From a bacterium (GTDB lineage: Bacteria; AUK180), in the NCBI GenBank assembly GCA_021162505.1, contig JAGGYO010000332.1:1-10545 (forward strand): a stretch of DNA of 10,545 bases. Direction: 5' to 3'. How positions within the stretch are numbered: position 1 is the first letter of the stretch; each line of letters starts with the position of its first letter. The translations under genes were made by a program, and so were the position numbers. The notes beneath the pieces were generated by a model. That model was not told the DNA's origin. It was given only the letters and a program-made list of their open reading frames with translations, and did no database searches. Positions 1 through 6,518 of the stretch are shown here, one piece after another.

Positions 1-2749
1 GATATTGTTTTTTTTCAAAGAAAAGAAAAGCAATCTTATATAATACCAAACCATCGTTAGGGTAATGAGAGAGATATTTTTCATATCCCCAGATACCCTT
101 TTTTACATTGTTTTCTTCGTAAAAATAATAATCGGCATAGAGTTCAAAAATATCTGCCATGTTTTTCTTAAATTCTATCTTCTCAAGTTTTACCAATAGC
201 TCGGCGTGCTCTTTTAGTTTTTCCCAATAATAAAAATTCCTAATCTTATAATAAAGGATCATAGAATTATCTTCATATTGTTCTAAGAATTTTGAAAGTA
301 TTTCAAATTGAGCATAAAAGAGAAGTGTTTTGGCAATGAACTCAATCTCTTCTTTTTCAGTAATATCAAATTCTAAAAGTTCCTTAATGGTAGTAATCAA
401 TGCCGGATAATTTCCACTATCTTCTAAACATTTTACATAAAGAAAAAGTATTTCTTTATTCTTATAACCCTTGGATAATGAAAATTTGATAACCATTTCC
501 GTACGATTACTTACGATCTGATCATTGATATAATAGGAGAGGAGTTCGAACATGATCTCATCTTCTAAGTAGCCCTTCAAAAGACAGCGTTCCCATACCT
601 CATAAGATTTTTCTTCGCGGATCTTATTTTTTGCAAGGAAAAGTGCAAAATATTTGGTAAGTTCTTCCCATTCGGGGTACAATTTTACAGCAGTCCTGAT
701 AGTTTCTAAATAATCTGTTGAGAATATTTTTTCTTTAATGAGTGTTTTAATAAATATTTTAATGACGGCAGTATTCTCTTCGTCGATCTGGAGGTAATTG
801 TAATAGATCAGCAATGCTTCGGTATCCTGTCTTTTTTGCTTTAAGAGCATCTGTGTCTGCTTTTGTATATCTAAATTTTTATTATACTCAGAGGTGGTAA
901 ATATCTCGGTACCGCTGCTGATGATCTTTTGAGCAAATTCGTCACGCTCTTTTTGATTAATGAAATACTGATATAAAAGTATGGTGATCTGCTTTTTTAA
1001 ATCTCCTTTTAGAGAGGAATAGAAATGTTTTAAAATTATAACCCCGGTTTCATCAACAATATTTCTTTTTACATAGCATAAATATAATAATTCTAATAAT
1101 TCCTTTTTTTTCGGGTATTTGGAATAAAGCGTTTTGTATATTTCAAAACTCTCATTGGATATATCTTTGAATTCATAAGCGAGCTTTAAAAAGATCTCCT
1201 CTAATTCCTTCTCCTTAGTTATCTGAATTGCCGTTCTAACCATTTTTAAAAAGAAAACATCTTTCTTAATGGAGACCTTTTTTTTAAGAATTCCGTCTTT
1301 AAATAAATTAACAAAAGATCTTATAGATTCAGGATCTTTTTTTATCTCGTGAAATATCAGAGAAAAAATGGCTATATTCTCATTATTGATCAAATTGCGA
1401 GATATATAGTAATTCGCAAGGATCTGTAGCATAGCCGGAGATTTGATACCTATATGAAATGCTTTTTCATAAATAATAATGGCTAATTTCCCTTTTCTGC
1501 TTTCTTTTAAGTAATAATTGGTGAGTATTTTAACTAATTCTGTATTATCCGAGTCATATTTTATTAGTTTCTCATATAAGAAAAGCGCTTCAGAATCTTT
1601 TCTTTTAAGTTCCAAATATGTATAACCCAGTAATTTAATAATATTTTCATTATCGGCATTTTGCTCGAAATAGTTTTCCAAATTTTCTAAATGTTCAATA
1701 CTCTCTTCAATAGTAAAAAGGTTTGAGTCAATTAATGTTTTAAATATATTCTGATCTTCCGGAAAAAATTTATATGCGATCTTTAAAAAATTTTTCTCTT
1801 CTTCTGTAAATTTCTTTTTCTCCAGGATAAAAGGCAGTAAATATTCAATAGAGTCCTTATTATCGGGTTCTAAAAGAAAATATGAGAAGATCACCTTAAT
1901 AGCTTCTTTATCTTTCTGCTGTAAGATCATATACTTATGAGCAAGTAATTTATAAACCGCATAGCTTGCAATTCTCAATTCTACGCTATTCTCGTATAGT
2001 AATTGCAATTTGTCATTCCATTTTTCTTTAGAAGCAAAAAATTCTGATAAGTAAGATATGATGGTTGTCTTATATAATTTATACTGTGTTATAATATCAA
2101 TGACCTTCATGAGAAGCTGTTCATCATGGATCTTCTTTTCATGGATCATATTGATTAGAAATTCAAGAAATTTTTTATCTCCCTTCATTAATTCATAGAA
2201 CTCTACATAGAGTTTTATAGCGGTCTCGCTATTAACCTTATTCTCAAATAAGATATGAATAAGTTCCTTCCCGAGTTTTTCTTTGCCGCTTTCATAAACC
2301 TTCAGTGCAACAAGATAGTATTTTTTTAGAAGTTCAAGGTTAAAAAGAAAAAAATCTTGAGCTTTTTTCAAGAGCTCGTTATTATTAGGGAAATTTTCCA
2401 CTCCCATGCGAATGAACTCTACCATAGCATCTATTTCATTTAGCTTATTGGAGATATCAATGGCAAGGATTATGCTGTCCAGGTGTTTTTCACTAATCCC
2501 GAGACCCGAATTGATCGTAGAAAATGCATTCTCCAAATTCCCCAGAACGAATGCTGCTTTGGCATTCCAATAGTAAAAGACAGCGTTTTCGGGGAACTTT
2601 TTAATTGCAGAATTAGAATAATGAAGGATCTTCTGAAAATTTTTATTCTCAAAGAGTATATTGAGAACATTTTCGTAATCTTCTGCTCCTGACAAATTAC
2701 TTTGTATTCTGTTCAAATATGTCTGTAAGTTTACATCCTGCTCCTTCAT
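1..2749 (-). CDS. Very long TPR-repeat protein, 3' end outside the window
   Basis: An uninterrupted minus-strand reading frame runs from the ATG at 2749 to the left edge, giving at least 916 residues with no stop. The protein starts MKEQDVNLQTYLNRIQ. It is almost entirely helical and rich in Lys, Glu, Leu, Tyr and Phe. Degenerate tetratricopeptide-like helix pairs recur throughout, for example YYWNAKAAFVLGNLENA near the N-terminus, LLGYTYLELKRKDSEALFLYEKL in two helices mid-way, and AKNKIREEKSYEVWERCL further on. There is no signal peptide or membrane segment, so a cytoplasmic scaffold is likely. The start is supported by AGAGGGA (2756-2762) six bases upstream. It follows the thiolase-like gene after 17 bases and is probably the last visible gene of that operon. 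No catalytic domain is seen in the visible part; one could lie beyond the edge. The TPR assignment is by pattern, and the partner proteins are unknown. Confidence 0.85.
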   Translation of the reverse strand, partial: MKEQDVNLQTYLNRIQSNLSGAEDYENVLNILFENKNFQKILHYSNSAIKKFPENAVFYYWNAKAAFVLGNLENAFSTINSGLGISEKHLDSIILAIDISNKLNEIDAMVEFIRMGVENFPNNNELLKKAQDFFLFNLELLKKYYLVALKVYESGKEKLGKELIHILFENKVNSETAIKLYVEFYELMKGDKKFLEFLINMIHEKKIHDEQLLMKVIDIITQYKLYKTTIISYLSEFFASKEKWNDKLQLLYENSVELRIASYAVYKLLAHKYMILQQKDKEAIKVIFSYFLLEPDNKDSIEYLLPFILEKKKFTEEEKNFLKIAYKFFPEDQNIFKTLIDSNLFTIEESIEHLENLENYFEQNADNENIIKLLGYTYLELKRKDSEALFLYEKLIKYDSDNTELVKILTNYYLKESRKGKLAIIIYEKAFHIGIKSPAMLQILANYYISRNLINNENIAIFSLIFHEIKKDPESIRSFVNLFKDGILKKKVSIKKDVFFLKMVRTAIQITKEKELEEIFLKLAYEFKDISNESFEIYKTLYSKYPKKKELLELLYLCYVKRNIVDETGVIILKHFYSSLKGDLKKQITILLYQYFINQKERDEFAQKIISSGTEIFTTSEYNKNLDIQKQTQMLLKQKRQDTEALLIYYNYLQIDEENTAVIKIFIKTLIKEKIFSTDYLETIRTAVKLYPEWEELTKYFALFLAKNKIREEKSYEVWERCLLKGYLEDEIMFELLSYYINDQIVSNRTEMVIKFSLSKGYKNKEILFLYVKCLEDSGNYPALITTIKELLEFDITEKEEIEFIAKTLLFYAQFEILSKFLEQYEDNSMILYYKIRNFYYWEKLKEHAELLVKLEKIEFKKNMADIFELYADYYFYEENNVKKGIWGYEKYLSHYPNDGLVLYKIAFLFFEKKQY

Positions 2750-2766
2750 AATGGGTCCCTCTTTTA

Positions 2767-3753
2767 TTAAATAAGAGATCGGCGTAACATATCTCTTCTC
2801 GTTATATCTTTTATTATATCAATTTTTTGGGAATCTTCAAATTTTATTTGGATTTTTTCTCCATTTTCCGCATCACTGTAGATGGCGATCAATTCGAATA
2901 CCTTGTCTTTTCCCTGAAAATCACCTAATAATCTTGCGGAAGGTCCGGCGACATCAATTGGTTCAAAATATACTCCTTGAGAAAATTCCATAAGGCGAGT
3001 ATTGTCTATATGGTTTCTCCCGAGAATAATCAAGGTTTTGTGAAAAAGGAACATTCTTCCGTATTTTATCATTTCGAAAAGTTCATTTTCAGGTCTGTCA
3101 AAAAAATTTAAAAGAACCTTTGCTTTTCTTGAATATCCGGGATCGGTTAGAAGACAGCCTCCTGCCGGAGAATTGAAATTTGTAATACCAAATTCTTTTG
3201 CAAGTTCAAATTGTATATTTCTGCTCCGTCCGTTGACACTGAATAAATTATCTCTTTTAATGCATTTTTCCTTTTCAATATCTGTCTCAGGCAATAATTT
3301 AGCACTAAGAGGTCTTAATATCAGTCCTTTTGTTCCTGTGAATTCTTCCAATTCCATAAGAGCTTTTCTATTTTGGGACATTGGTCTTTGATTTAAAACT
3401 TCACCTGTTGCAATGAAATCAAAATGTTCTTTTTCTAATATCTCCTTTGCTTTGGTGATCATATAACCATGACAATCAATGCAGGGATTTAGGTTCTTTC
3501 CATAGCCATGTGCAGGTTTCATAAGTATATTATCAATATATGGCTGTCCCAATTCTATTATGCGAAAATTAATTTGATTCTTTTTTGCAATATCTACTGT
3601 CTTTTCTTCGGTAAAAAATGGTGTTTTAAATATAAGCGCCATAATGTCAATATCTTGTTTTTTTAGAATATAATAGGCAAGTAAACTATCTAACCCTCCT
3701 GAAAAGAGCAATAATCCTTTACAATGCCCAGAGTTGAAGTTTTGTTCTTTCAT
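2767..3753 (-). CDS. PP-loop tRNA thiolase-like protein (MnmA/ThiI-type) with C-terminal NFACT-R-like domain
   Basis: This 328-residue protein has an ATP-pyrophosphatase P-loop, SGGLDS, at residues 18-23, as in MnmA and ThiI, which activate a tRNA uridine by adenylation and insert sulfur. NPCIDCH supplies Cys91 and Cys94. TGEV follows at 116-119 and NQRPMSQN at 121-128. PAGGCLLTD carries a third cysteine, Cys200. The spacing of Cys91/94 and Cys200 resembles the catalytic cysteine pair of MnmA. From about residue 225 a different domain (LIILGRNHIDN, DVAGPSARLLGD, AIYSDAENG) resembles the NFACT-R RNA-binding fold that I recall being fused to such thiolases. The MnmA tRNA-binding insert and C-terminal barrel are not evident, so this is a relative rather than a plain MnmA. 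AAAGGA (3759-3764) precedes the ATG, and the first 35 bases overlap the upstream DUF296 gene. The exact target nucleotide is unknown. Confidence 0.82.
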   Translation of the reverse strand: MKEQNFNSGHCKGLLLFSGGLDSLLAYYILKKQDIDIMALIFKTPFFTEEKTVDIAKKNQINFRIIELGQPYIDNILMKPAHGYGKNLNPCIDCHGYMITKAKEILEKEHFDFIATGEVLNQRPMSQNRKALMELEEFTGTKGLILRPLSAKLLPETDIEKEKCIKRDNLFSVNGRSRNIQFELAKEFGITNFNSPAGGCLLTDPGYSRKAKVLLNFFDRPENELFEMIKYGRMFLFHKTLIILGRNHIDNTRLMEFSQGVYFEPIDVAGPSARLLGDFQGKDKVFELIAIYSDAENGEKIQIKFEDSQKIDIIKDITRRDMLRRSLI

Positions 3754-4132
3754 CGAATTCCTTTTGAAATTTTTCGTTTAATTTTAGCAGGATAATCTCG
3801 TTCATTAAATGTACATTTCCCGAAAGCAAATGACCTCCATAGGTCTTATGTTCATTATCGGCAAAGCTAATATGCACATGAGGCAAATATCCATGATCAG
3901 AGAATATTATATTCCCATGATAACCCAATAGTTCAAAACAGCCCTTAAATATCTTTTTTTCATATTCCTTCCCATTGAAATATCCGATCTCCGGATCCTC
4001 TATCATACCAATAGCAGAAAGTATAACCAGATTGGAATCAGCAATTTTTCCCAGTTCTTTTAAATTTTCAAGAGGTTTTTCATTATTTTCAAAAAGTGCA
4101 ATGATCTTATCCCCTTTGATCTTATACTTCAT
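3719..4132 (-). CDS. DUF296 / PPC-domain protein
   Basis: This 137-residue protein is a single PPC (plant and prokaryote conserved, DUF296) domain. The diagnostic part is PHVHISF at residues 84-90 followed by GGHLLSGNV at 99-107. His85, His87 and His101 match the conserved histidines that bind a metal in solved prokaryotic members. The N-terminal half has the usual strand-loop pattern (SNLVILSAIGMIEDPEIGYF, 33-52). In plants the domain is joined to AT-hooks; here there is none, so DNA binding should not be assumed. The biochemical role of the stand-alone bacterial proteins is not established. Its start overlaps the end of the threonine synthase gene by 11 bases, with AAGGTGA just upstream, and its end overlaps the thiolase-like gene by 35 bases. 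Translation of the three is therefore probably coupled. Confidence 0.88.
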   Translation of the reverse strand: MKYKIKGDKIIALFENNEKPLENLKELGKIADSNLVILSAIGMIEDPEIGYFNGKEYEKKIFKGCFELLGYHGNIIFSDHGYLPHVHISFADNEHKTYGGHLLSGNVHLMNEIILLKLNEKFQKEFDERTKLQLWAL

Positions 4133-5315
4133 TATTCACCTTTTCCATTATGTAATCAATATTGTAATCTGTGGGAGAAACGGTAAGTGAGGCAAATTCA
4201 TTACTTTTTATGGTCGCATTAATGTCTTTCAGTCCGTTTCCGGTTATAAGTACAACTGTTCTTCCTTTAATGCCTTTTTTTAAATATCCGGCAAATGCTG
4301 CACTTGCTGCGGGTTCAGCATAGATACCCTCATCTTTGGCTAATATGCTTTGTGCTGCCATGATCTCTCGATCTTCCACTTCAATAAATTCTCCATGGCT
4401 TTCTATGACCGCCCGCAGGGCTTTTTGATAATCCCTGGGGTTGCCTACATTGATACTATCTGCAATAGTAGAGGATCTTATTGGATCTATTTTGTCATAA
4501 TTTCCCTTGAATGCCTGGAAGATGGGGTTAGCACCATGTGCCTGTATGCCGAAAATCCTTGGGATCCGTTCTATTTTATTTAATTTCTTCAATTCATAAA
4601 AGCCCTTATATACGCTTCCAATAATACAGCCGTCACCAACGCTTACAAAAATATTTTCGGGGAGGTCATAATCAAATTGTTTGGCAATCTCAAAAGCCAC
4701 GGTTTTTTTACCCTCGGTCATCATTGGATTGATACCGGTGTTCCGTAAATAATATCCGCTTTTTTGAGAGAATTCCGTAGCAATATCAAAGGCTTCGTCA
4801 TAACTTCCATTGACCTTTACTAAAAATGCCCCATGTATCTGTATCTGAGCCAATTTTGCTTGTGGTGCTGATACCGGTGCAAAAATTACAGCTTTTATCC
4901 CGGCAAGAGCAGATAATGTAGCCAATGAGGCGGCTGCATTTCCCGTCGATGCGGTAACGATCCCTTTTCTTTTCAATTCAATAGTTTTTAGAACACCGAT
5001 AGCTGATGCTCTATCCTTGAATGATAAAGACGGATTTCTCGAATCATCCTTAAAAAAAAGCGTTTCTTTATTTCTGCTCTTTACTAAGGGTGTCCCGCCT
5101 ATCTTTACTCTTAGAAGAGATTTATCCGCGTCATTGGGTAAAAGCTGGGGAAATAAGAACATATCAAAATCATTGCTTTCTTTCAGATCAATACTTTCAT
5201 AATCATAAATTACATCCATATTGGAATCACATTCGGGACAGGTGAGAATGTTTTCTTTTTCATGGATCTCCTTGCCGCATTTTACACATTTAAAAAAGTA
5301 TCGTTTGGTTGACAT
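4122..5315 (-). CDS. thrC: Threonine synthase
   Basis: This is a fold-type II PLP enzyme that converts O-phosphohomoserine to L-threonine and phosphate, the last step of threonine synthesis. From the ATG at 5315 it is 397 residues. It opens with a zinc-ribbon-like segment (Cys10, Cys13, Cys26, Cys29), as in many archaeal-type threonine synthases. NPSLSFKDR contains the PLP lysine (about Lys100). TASTGNAAAS (about 121-130) is the phosphate/substrate loop, VSVGDG (about 225-230) fits the glycine-rich PLP-phosphate loop, and EPAASAAFAG and TGNGLKD lie near the C-terminus. The frame is open up to a TTG at 5345, with another ATG at 5327, but only 5315 has a good Shine-Dalgarno site (GGAGG, five-base spacing). 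It leads operon B. A related PLP enzyme such as cysteate synthase is possible, but TGNGLKD and the overall layout favour threonine synthase. Confidence 0.93.
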   Translation of the reverse strand: MSTKRYFFKCVKCGKEIHEKENILTCPECDSNMDVIYDYESIDLKESNDFDMFLFPQLLPNDADKSLLRVKIGGTPLVKSRNKETLFFKDDSRNPSLSFKDRASAIGVLKTIELKRKGIVTASTGNAAASLATLSALAGIKAVIFAPVSAPQAKLAQIQIHGAFLVKVNGSYDEAFDIATEFSQKSGYYLRNTGINPMMTEGKKTVAFEIAKQFDYDLPENIFVSVGDGCIIGSVYKGFYELKKLNKIERIPRIFGIQAHGANPIFQAFKGNYDKIDPIRSSTIADSINVGNPRDYQKALRAVIESHGEFIEVEDREIMAAQSILAKDEGIYAEPAASAAFAGYLKKGIKGRTVVLITGNGLKDINATIKSNEFASLTVSPTDYNIDYIMEKVNNEV

Positions 5316-5320
5316 ATCAG

Positions 5321-5325
5321 CCTCC
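5321..5325 (-). promoter_or_regulatory. Shine-Dalgarno site that fixes the threonine synthase start
   Basis: On the minus strand GGAGG is followed by five bases (CTGAT) and then ATG at 5315. The alternative starts at 5327 (ATG) and 5345 (TTG) have no such site upstream, so the longer versions are unlikely. Confidence 0.75.
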
Positions 5326-5359
5326 ATTATAAATATCTTGTTCAAAGGTTAAAAAAAGG

Positions 5360-5391
5360 AATTGACAATGGACAATTGACAATTGACAATT
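5360..5391 (+). repeat. Heptanucleotide tandem array, unit AATTGAC
   Basis: On the plus strand AATTGAC occurs at 5360-5366, 5374-5380 and 5381-5387. The unit at 5367-5373 differs by one base (AATGGAC), and a partial AATT follows to 5391. The array lies between threonine synthase and the four-helix-bundle gene, 37 bases from the stop of the latter. A related array in the opposite orientation lies on the other side of that gene. Confidence 0.9.
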
Positions 5392-5428
5392 ATTAAAATG
5401 CAAAAACAATCGAGAAATATTGTTATTT

Positions 5429-5809
5429 TTACTTTGTGTTTTCATTTTGTACTCCTTTTTCTATTGTTTTTTTTGTTGTTTTTACAATGGAAGATAAAAG
5501 TTTATTAATTTCTTTACATTTTATTAATAAATTTTCTCCATTTTCCACATCTAAATATTTCGTTGCCAATAAAAGTTCAAGCCAATATTCTGTTTCTGAT
5601 GATTTTTTTAAAGCAATATTCATTTTTGATAAAAAATCTTTTTTGCTTTGACTGTTTAATGCTTCTTTTATATTAGCACCAATACTTGTTGATGATCTCA
5701 AAAGTTGTTTCGACATAATATACTCATTCTCATTAACAAGTTTTTTATAAAGTTCAATGATCTTCAGTGCAAATTCAAATGTTTTTTCATAAACCAAACC
5801 TTCTTTCAT
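5429..5809 (-). CDS. Four-helix-bundle protein of the 23S rRNA intervening-sequence (IVP/S23) family
   Basis: This 126-residue, all-helical, basic protein belongs to the family first found encoded in intervening sequences of 23S rRNA genes and now known mostly as stand-alone genes. Two family blocks are clear: LLRSSTSIGANIKEA at about 36-50, and FLSKMNIALKKSSETEYWLEL at about 59-79. The length matches the usual 115-130. There is no rRNA around it, so it is one of the dispersed chromosomal copies. Its function is unknown; solved members form pentamers of four-helix bundles. It sits alone between two operons, with non-coding gaps of 113 bases before threonine synthase and 125 bases after the TPR gene, both carrying heptanucleotide repeats. 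A purine-rich AAAGAG lies about eight bases before the ATG. A diversity-generating retroelement accessory protein has the same fold, but no reverse transcriptase or template repeat is seen here. Confidence 0.9.
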   Translation of the reverse strand: MKEGLVYEKTFEFALKIIELYKKLVNENEYIMSKQLLRSSTSIGANIKEALNSQSKKDFLSKMNIALKKSSETEYWLELLLATKYLDVENGENLLIKCKEINKLLSSIVKTTKKTIEKGVQNENTK

Positions 5810-5831
5810 ATTAAATCTCTTTACTCCTATT

Positions 5832-5859
5832 ATTTAACATTCTTTTTTTTGTCTTTCAA
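5832..5859 (-). promoter_or_regulatory. Possible promoter of the four-helix-bundle gene
   Basis: The minus strand has TTGAAA (5854-5859), a 16-base spacer and TTAAAT (5832-5837), which matches the -10 consensus at four of six positions. It lies about 25 bases upstream of the ATG. The region is AT-rich, so chance matches are common and this is only suggestive. Confidence 0.3.
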
Positions 5860-5907
5860 TTGTCTTTAAACTCAACTCTTAATTTTTATTTCTCTTTGCA
5901 TTAAACT

Positions 5908-5928
5908 CTCAATTCTCAATTCTCAATT
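5908..5928 (+). repeat. Heptanucleotide tandem array, unit CTCAATT
   Basis: Three exact tandem copies of CTCAATT lie at 5908-5914, 5915-5921 and 5922-5928. Degenerate units CTCAACT and CTTAATT lie at 5871-5884. Read on the minus strand the unit is AATTGAG, which differs from the AATTGAC unit on the far side of the four-helix-bundle gene at one base. The two arrays therefore face each other in inverted orientation. Confidence 0.9.
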
Positions 5929-5934
5929 ATTAAC

Positions 5935-6492
5935 TTATTCAACTAGCTCTTTTAATTTTTTCAAGTTGAATTTGATCATTCTTCCTTTGGATATTTCTAA
6001 GCCCTTATAAATAAATATATCACAATTTATTTTGTTACCGAGAAGATAATAACATTTTGCAATATTATAGTAAATAAACGCACTTTCCCTTATATCCGCT
6101 GCTTTCAAGAAGTATTCGATAGCAGTGGGGTATTTTTTTAAATTATTGAATATTTCGCCGCATATTAAATTATAATCATAGTTATTTAATTTCAATTTCG
6201 GAATATAAAGCTCTGCTTGCCTTAAACGCTTCCATCTGTAAAGATTTCGCAAGAAAGGGATACCTACTTTTTCTTTATTTTTAATAGGGGATAGGCCTAT
6301 GAAGAGATCGTTCGCTTTACAATAATTTCCCAGATCAGAATTCAAAATAGCAAAAAAAAGTACTTCATCTTCTCCCATATTTTTAATATTTACATTATTC
6401 AGCAATATGAATGCTTTTGAAATTTTTCCGCTATAATAGTAGATTTTTGCTTGTGACAATCTTTGAGGATCAGAAAAAATGCTGACCCTCAT
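5935..6492 (-). CDS. Small TPR protein, possibly exported
   Basis: From the ATG at 6492 this is a 185-residue helical protein with TPR-like pairs: SQAKIYYYSGKISKAFILLN (about 13-32), YPTAIEYFLKAADIRES (about 121-137) and AFIYYNIAKCYYLLGN (about 138-153). It is the last gene of the rpe operon, 26 bases after the barrel-OmpA-SPOR gene. The ATG has no recognisable Shine-Dalgarno site. The frame continues upstream without a stop to 6534, and the extra codons read LAKKVIFFLLIISI, which would join MRVSIFS to form a plausible signal peptide (positive start, hydrophobic core, cleavage near Ser-Asp). The upstream start would be CTG at 6534, preceded by AAAGGGA. The true start is thus uncertain. If exported, the protein would be periplasmic, beside an envelope protein. 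No specific function is recognised. Confidence 0.75.
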   Translation of the reverse strand: MRVSIFSDPQRLSQAKIYYYSGKISKAFILLNNVNIKNMGEDEVLFFAILNSDLGNYCKANDLFIGLSPIKNKEKVGIPFLRNLYRWKRLRQAELYIPKLKLNNYDYNLICGEIFNNLKKYPTAIEYFLKAADIRESAFIYYNIAKCYYLLGNKINCDIFIYKGLEISKGRMIKFNLKKLKELVE

Positions 6493-6518
6493 TATTGATA
6501 TAATAAGTAAAAAAAATA

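Noticed and set aside
2470..2692. Two overlapping short frames of 66 and 69 codons on opposite strands
   Set aside because: Both lie inside the long TPR gene, which is unbroken in another frame through this region.
5326..5331. TATAAT on the minus strand just before threonine synthase
   Set aside because: No credible -35 box lies 16-18 bases upstream, and a start from it would exclude the Shine-Dalgarno site. It is more likely part of an AT-rich leader; the real promoter was not located.
5360..5391. Repeated TTGACA on the plus strand, matching the -35 consensus
   Set aside because: TTGACA is created by the AATTGAC repeat unit. No -10 box lies about 17 bases downstream, and no plus-strand gene follows.
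5395..5420. Weak hairpin (AACAAT / ATTGTT) after the four-helix-bundle stop
   Set aside because: It has six A/T-rich pairs with an eight-base loop and a short T run, too weak to call a terminator.
5429..5809. Diversity-generating retroelement accessory gene
   Set aside because: The fold is shared with such proteins, but no reverse transcriptase, template repeat or variable repeat is present in the window.
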